64,000 nt of DNA, taken from the NCBI RefSeq assembly GCF_041956535.1, contig NW_027192203.1:124001-188000 (forward strand), written 5' to 3'. The notes beneath the pieces were generated by a model. The model had not been told where the DNA came from. It did no database searches and saw nothing but the letters and a program-made list of their open reading frames with translations. The DNA is from Calcarisporiella thermophila CBS 279.70. Its lineage: Eukaryota; Calcarisporiellomycota. This document shows positions 58,822-64,000 of the stretch, piece by piece (within the stretch, counting starts at the first letter, position 1; every line of letters begins with the position of its first letter). Made by a program: the position numbers and the translations under genes.

Positions 58822-61800
58822 TGTATGAAGTTAATGTAGCAACAGCCAAGTAGAGTAAATGGGATGTAAGTGGCAAACAATGAGAAATAAGAGCCCTGGA
58901 GGGATGAGGCGATTGAGGTAGGTAAGAAAAGGAGAAGAGGTGGATAAGAAAATAGTGCGGGAGGGGAGAAAAAGAAAAGGCGAGAGGAAAAGAGGAGGGC
59001 TTATATATTCGTGGAGTATAGCCACAGGAATAAAAAACAAGCTTTCTCCTAGCAACACAAGGATGGGCTGAGATTGGAAAAGAGAAATAAAGAACAAAAC
59101 CTAATGCAAAGGAGAGAGATAACCGGATGGGGGCGTGATCTCTCTCTCATCCTTGCCCCTGCCCTTCATTGCCAGAGGCAATTCCTATTCTCTGGAGTCA
59201 ATTGCGCTTGCTCCCTTCCCGTCGCTCGCCCGGATCCATGGTGGTCGCCAAAGAGCACGATGCAGAGTGCAACACTTTTCTCCTTATTAAGCAATGTGTG
59301 ACAGCTCATGAATACATACTACTTGAGCTCTCGGTCATGGTGTCATAGCATTGCACGGCTAGGCAAGCGAATACAAACCTTGTAGCCATGAGCTCTATTC
59401 TCCGTGAAGGTCCCTTAAGCTCCCCCTCCATCCATTGGCCAAGCTCGCACACACGCCCCTTATTAGAATTATCTTTAATATGGCCGATTTACGTGGCATT
59501 CTTCAAAGTTGGCTCTGGAGAAATAGCACCTCAGCTTGGCATCGGGAGGCTACTTTCCGCTCGCCAAGAACAGCCCGACTCGAAGTTTAGTGTGGGAGGG
59601 CTGAGAAGGGAGGAGAGGTGATGTATATCAGCAAACAGCCACACCCATTAGCACCTAAGCCGGGCATGTTGTGCCGGGCCTGGCACAAGGGATTTGGATA
59701 TTTGTGGCCCATGATGATCGTAGATAAGGAGCGCATGCAATGGGCATTTCGGTGTTGCAAGCGGGTTGGTGATACATAATTCGAAGAGGGGGGCATTCTC
59801 GAAAAATACTTGTGATTGAGTATTAGCATCAATAAGTCATCACAAAATTGACATATATGGATTCCCCAGAAGCTTAACTTTCTCCCTTCTCCTCACCTAC
59901 CGAAACCACGCGCCCTGGTTTTTGATTCGGGGGGGAGAGCGAGCCCGAGCTCTCCAGGAAGCGCTCCAGACCCGACCATGATCGGAGGGGCATTGAAAGG
60001 GGTCAGTGAAGCCTCGTGCCAAGACGGATCTAAGGAGGCGTCCTGGAGACGGAGAGTGAAGCAGAGATGGTGTTTCGTGTGCCTCTCCAAGTATGTGGGC
60101 CTCCACAAGCATCAATCATGGAAACTGCCAATACCTCTTTCCCTCCCATCAGGCAAAGAAGGCAGCCACTTATTTCTATATTAATAAATTCGGGGGTCAG
60201 GCGCTCTTGGCTTCATATAGTTCCGAGCAGATAAGGCAATTGTGCCCTCCAGGCGAGGAAAATCTTCTCACGAGTGCGCCCAGCTTAGATTGGTCTGACC
60301 AAAAACTTGGGCAAGACCTCCTATGAACCCGATCTTCGCGAGTCTTCCCGCCCCTCCCCTCTCTTGTGGCTTTATGGTCCAACGCAGCTTATGCAAGCCT
60401 AGCGAAAGCCTTCTATCTGAATTCTATTTCGCCGTGGAGCAGTCGACCCCCGCCTTTCTCTCTCTGGCAATTCCGGGATTCCATTGGTGTGGACACATGG
60501 AGCCTCTCCTCTGGCTGAGTATGCACCAAGGAAACTGGAAACGAAACCAGTATAAATTTAATTTTAGGGAGACTCCTCGGCCCCTTCTGCCCAACCGTAA
60601 ACATGGTTGATGCGTGAATCCAACCATAGCTCGGTGCGAGTTTACACTTTTAGCACAGCTGCCGTTTGTCTGCAAGTGTCAGTTCGCGTTTCCGTGGAGG
60701 CAGAGAGGGGTATCGATTGTGGCGGGAAAGGGGATGTAAAGGGCCATTTCCAACAGAATCTCTTTGAGAGGAATGCCGTTTTGAACAAGTTATCTCCATT
60801 AACAACGAGAAAAGAGAAACCCAACAGCATATAATCCCCGCAATCTTGAGGAAACTAGAATTACCTATGGAAACCGGTTGAGAAATTGCAAATAGAAGGT
60901 TTTTGCCATACAAAATATCGAGCCATTGAGGTACAAGCTGTCAAAGGAAGTAAAATACTCCATCTCCGTGCAATGCCGATGTAGGCATCTTGCTTGATAA
61001 TTTATTTGGTCGACTCGTTTTTCATGGACCGTCCTACCGTCCTTGATGGAAGAATCAGTGCTTCTATCCATCCTCCTCTTCTCCTTCGCGTTAAATTCGG
61101 CCCTTCTTCTTTCGCCGAGCAAGAAAAAAAATGGCGACAGCATTTACTAAAGAACCGGATTCATCGATTGGGGAATCTCCGCTCTCAACATGCAATTCAA
61201 ATATCCTTGTCTGCAAGATGCTTTGTGTTTTTCAAACCTTACACATGGGGAAATCTCAAGGAAAACCTCCCCTTGTCATTACTTAACTTAAATTGGGTAA
61301 TCCGCCAACGTTTTCATAAATATTGGTCTACAATCGAAAGGTAAAAAAAAATCAAGTTTGGGGGTTGTTCTAGTGCCTCTTTTTTCCCCTCCTTCAATAT
61401 AAAATCCAAAGGCTGGAGCGATCAAACTGTCCCTTTCTTATTCTTCTTTGATATCGACGCTAGCCTACCATCCTATGGCTTCTATCTTCCCAAACCCTAG
61501 AAACCATCGCTCCTCTATGGGTCCGCCTCATCCTACGCGTCCAAATACACCAGTCAAGCCTGGACGCCGAGGTGTCTGTCTCACCTTACACCTTATGCAA
61601 GGGAGGTCTTGCTCACTTCGTGATTCTTAGCTGGCGCCATTATGTTCTCAATTCAATAATATGCATTAAAAAGGTTTTTCTCCTCGAGCTCTGCCTTTCA
61701 ATTCCCAGCAAAATTAAACATTCCTGGATAATGTGTCTACCGCTACCAACTGTTTTTTTTCTTATCATCTTGCTTGTTTATCTTTTATGCATTTTTTTAT

Positions 61801-61990
61801 TTATAATGACCTAGATAGATTTGTCATTATCCATTGCTCTCATGTCCATTCCTCTACTGCTCTCTTTTTCTCCATGGTGGTTTAGTTCTCCAAAATATTT
61901 AATATTAAAGTAAATACTGCGCCACTTTCCCTGCTCTACTGTTCATATTTTCGAAATTGGCCTATTTAGCAAAAGTTCACGAAGATAAAG
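58822..61990. other. 3.2 kb stretch without recognisable gene
   Basis: Longest gene-free stretch of the window, between the divergent zinc-finger (-) and PDCD2-like (+) genes. Open frames up to about 116 codons show no domain and no splice-linked continuation could be built. Small features: an inverted repeat ATGGTTG/CAACCAT near 60603-60630, GC-rich blocks at 59640-59700 and 59900-60070, and T-rich DNA after 61660. It could hold non-coding RNAs, fast-evolving genes or decayed sequence. Confidence 0.5.
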
Positions 61991-63469
61991 ATGAAGGATG
62001 CACCCATTGCAAGTGTCCGGCTCGGATTTGCAGAACCTCCCGAAGAGCCGTTGACGCCCGATACATTCCCAAGCAAGATAGGAGGGAAGCCGGTAAGGAT
62101 GGGTTTTCCCTTTCAATGCTCTTCTCTTTTTCATTCAGAGGAAGCAGCATCTGCTTTAACGGGTGTCTAATGCCCTATGCATTTTTCTAGGCATGGCTCA
62201 ACCCTGAACATGTCTTGGAGGTTGACCGAGTGCGGTGTGGTGTCTGTGACAAGCCTATGTCTTTTCTGCTTCAGGTGTGTGCTTGGCCTCCTGCTTCCTG
62301 GACTTGATAAGTTTTTTTTTTGACCTTTGAGTTCTCCTGCATATATATTCGGCTTTAGCTATATACCCCAGAAGACGAGCCTGCTGAAGCATATCACCGC
62401 ATGGTCTACATGTTCTGCTGCCGTAACGGAGCTTGTCTAAAGAAAGAATGGCAGAAATGGTGAGCATATAGGCTTCAGCCCCTACTTCCATTAGGATTCT
62501 CTTAACTCTGGTGGGGGGTGGCTCCCCGCTTTGTCTTTGTTCAGTGTCAAAGTGTTCCGCAGCCAGCTGCCAAGATTAAACCCTTACTGGTCCGACAACG
62601 AATCCTCTTCTTCTAACGCCCGTTCGTCTGAGGACAGCGAGGATGACGTGGATGAGGAGGAGGAAGAGGAGTGCAAGCCGCGGCGCCGCGCAAAATTCTC
62701 CAACCCAGCCAAAACGTGTGTTGTTTGTGGGCTACGGGGAGGTAAAACCTGCTCAAAATGCCACACCGCATCGTATTGCTCACGGGATCACCAGCTGTAC
62801 CACTGGTCGACCGCAATGCACCGCCAGCTATGCGGGAAGAGCGAGGGGGAGATGCTCGAGCGTGAGAGGGCGTTGGAGGAGAAGCTGTTGGCCAAAAGCA
62901 CATTTCCCGAGTTCGAGATCGTGGACGAGGAGGAGGATTCCAACCGCAAGCTGGACGAATACGGCAATCTAGTCCAAGAGCTCGATGGCGTCCAGATCAC
63001 CGAAGAGGCGAACGCGGATGAAGCAGGCGAAGGGGAGTCAAAGGCACTGGTGCCCGTGGGCGACGAAGCGTACGAGGAGACCGAGGTTGATGTCGACAAG
63101 GCCTTCTTAAAGTTCCAGAAGCGAATCCAGACCTACCCTGACCAAATCCTGCGCTATGCCCGCGTTGAATACCAACTCCCTCTCCCGGACCCATTATGGG
63201 CCAGTGATTCTGGGCGGCCTGATATCGAGCGGGATATCGGCCGATGCGCGCACTGCGGCGGCGAGCGCACCTTTGAATTCCAAGTCATGCCGCAGCTGTT
63301 GACTTTCCTGGGCATTGACCACTCGCACACCGATGCCCTCGACTTTGGAACCCTCATCGTGTACTCATGCAAGGATAACTGCCACGCCCCCCATCAGCCC
63401 CTAGTGGAGGAGGCGGTATGGCTACAAAACTTCAGTGAAGATGGCATGAAGCTTGGCAAAGATGCATAG
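61991..63469 (+). CDS. PDCD2/Tsr4-family protein with MYND finger, 403 aa
   Basis: Yeast Tsr4 is a dedicated chaperone for ribosomal protein uS5 (Rps2) in 40S assembly. Exons: 61991-62092, 62191-62274, 62359-62459, 62545-63469 (1212 bases). The N-terminus has VRLGFAEP, FPSKIGGKPAWLNP and a Cys pair in CGVCDKPMSFLLQLY; YMFCCRNGAC follows. Then come FRSQLPRLNPYW and an acidic run. The MYND finger has CVVCGLRGG, CSKCHTASYCSRDHQ and HRQLC. The C-terminal PDCD2_C domain has PDQILRYAR, CAHCGGERTFEFQVMPQLL, and DFGTLIVYSCKDNC. The MYND finger groups it with PDCD2 rather than PDCD2L. Length is somewhat above animal PDCD2 (344). Confidence 0.95.
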
Positions 63470-63915
63470 CACCACTTTATCTCCTGTTTATTTTCTGTTC
63501 TTCTATTCTAATCTATTCTATTTTCCTTGGGGAGGGGTCGCTTCCGGGTGGATTTTTCTTTGTTAAAGACATTCTATATCAGCAAATAGCATTCTTCTTG
63601 GATATCCATTGGAATTGCAAAAAGAAAACAACAGAAAAATAAAAAAGGCGAAATTGTCCGTCAGAATAAGAGAAAGATAAATGAATAACAGTGAGATATG
63701 CTTGTGGGAATCACAACAGAGGTAACAAGCTTGGGAAAAAATAATTTAAATACGGCGATGGCATGCATCGGTATATTACATAATCTTTCCCTGATTCCGG
63801 TGTTATATATTAGATATTAATATGTGCGTGTATGTGAGTGCGGGTGTAGACAAGTGTATGCGTACGCATGAAGTGGAGATATCCTAATTTGAAATTAAAT
63901 ATGGCGTAGGGGCAT
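63470..63915. other. Convergent 3' spacer
   Basis: AT-rich spacer of 446 bases with several AATAAA-like signals, between the PDCD2-like stop and the stop of a minus-strand gene. No gene was seen. Confidence 0.5.
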
Positions 63916-64000
63916 TTAGAGGAGGATGTCTACTGCGTGTTCGTGCGCGATCTCCCCTCCTTCTTCCGCTGTATGTTCCTCGTCCTCACCTCTTTGCGCA
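63916..64000 (-). CDS. C-terminal fragment of an unidentified minus-strand gene
   Basis: An open frame enters from the right edge and reads an acidic tail (GEDEEHTAEEGGEIAHEH, then AVDILL) to a TAA at 63916. Composition and the GC-rich codons, against the AT-rich spacer beside it, suggest real coding sequence. Too short to identify. Confidence 0.45.
   Translation of the reverse strand, partial: AQRGEDEEHTAEEGGEIAHEHAVDILL

Overview
The window is nuclear DNA of a eukaryote with small, intron-dense genes. Introns are mostly 50-100 bases, intergenic spacers are short, and neighbouring genes often share a promoter. The gene set points to an opisthokont, most likely a fungus and probably an early-diverging one. 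It includes a class II DYRK kinase, calcineurin A, a Bts1/GGPS1-type prenyl synthase, Vps1, VPS54, Vps60, Cdc25-type RasGEFs, a complex I B13 subunit and a PDCD2/Tsr4 protein. A homologue of FERRY3/C12orf4, which I believe most Dikarya lack, fits that placement. The lineage is an inference. A run of 325 N shows this is a draft scaffold.

Layout. 0-7.1 kb (all minus): RasGEF A, cut by the left edge, then a 1309-residue DYRK kinase. 7.5-14.9 kb: complex I B13 (+), a membrane-anchored epoxide hydrolase-like enzyme (+), calcineurin A (-) and GGPP synthase (+); the last two are divergent over a promoter with a perfect CRE. 15.2-24.5 kb: quinone oxidoreductase (-), Vps60/CHMP5 (+), a U1A/U2B'' spliceosomal protein (+), a small helical protein (-), a DH-only RhoGEF (-) and a CCR4/Angel-type nuclease (-). 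25.6-35.6 kb: three endomembrane genes in a row on the minus strand (VPS54, FERRY3-like, Vps1). 35.8-45.5 kb (all plus): inositol monophosphatase, a PB1-UBA protein, a cold-shock-domain protein built from eight tiny exons, an SLC49-like transporter and a NIPA-like Mg transporter. 46.0-51.0 kb (minus): a mitochondrial PPR protein and RasGEF B, a paralogue of RasGEF A interrupted by the N-gap. 51.9-64 kb: an uncharacterised UBZ-finger protein (+), a BBE-like flavoprotein (-), a Cys-rich single-pass membrane protein (-), a one-finger small protein (-), a 3.2 kb stretch with no recognisable gene, PDCD2/Tsr4 (+) and the tail of a further minus-strand gene.

Gene models were built by hand from splice signals and reading frame. 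For nearly all multi-exon genes the summed exon lengths are divisible by three and the joined protein matches its family across each junction. Family identities rest on recalled motifs, not on a database search. No rRNA, tRNA, CRISPR array or transposon was recognised.

Themes: signalling (two RasGEFs, RhoGEF, DYRK, calcineurin, inositol monophosphatase) and membrane traffic (VPS54, FERRY3, Vps1, Vps60, PB1-UBA) dominate. The most novel items are the UBZ4 protein, the FERRY3 homologue with a UBA-like segment, the BBE-like enzyme without its FAD-binding histidine, and the hidden cold-shock gene.
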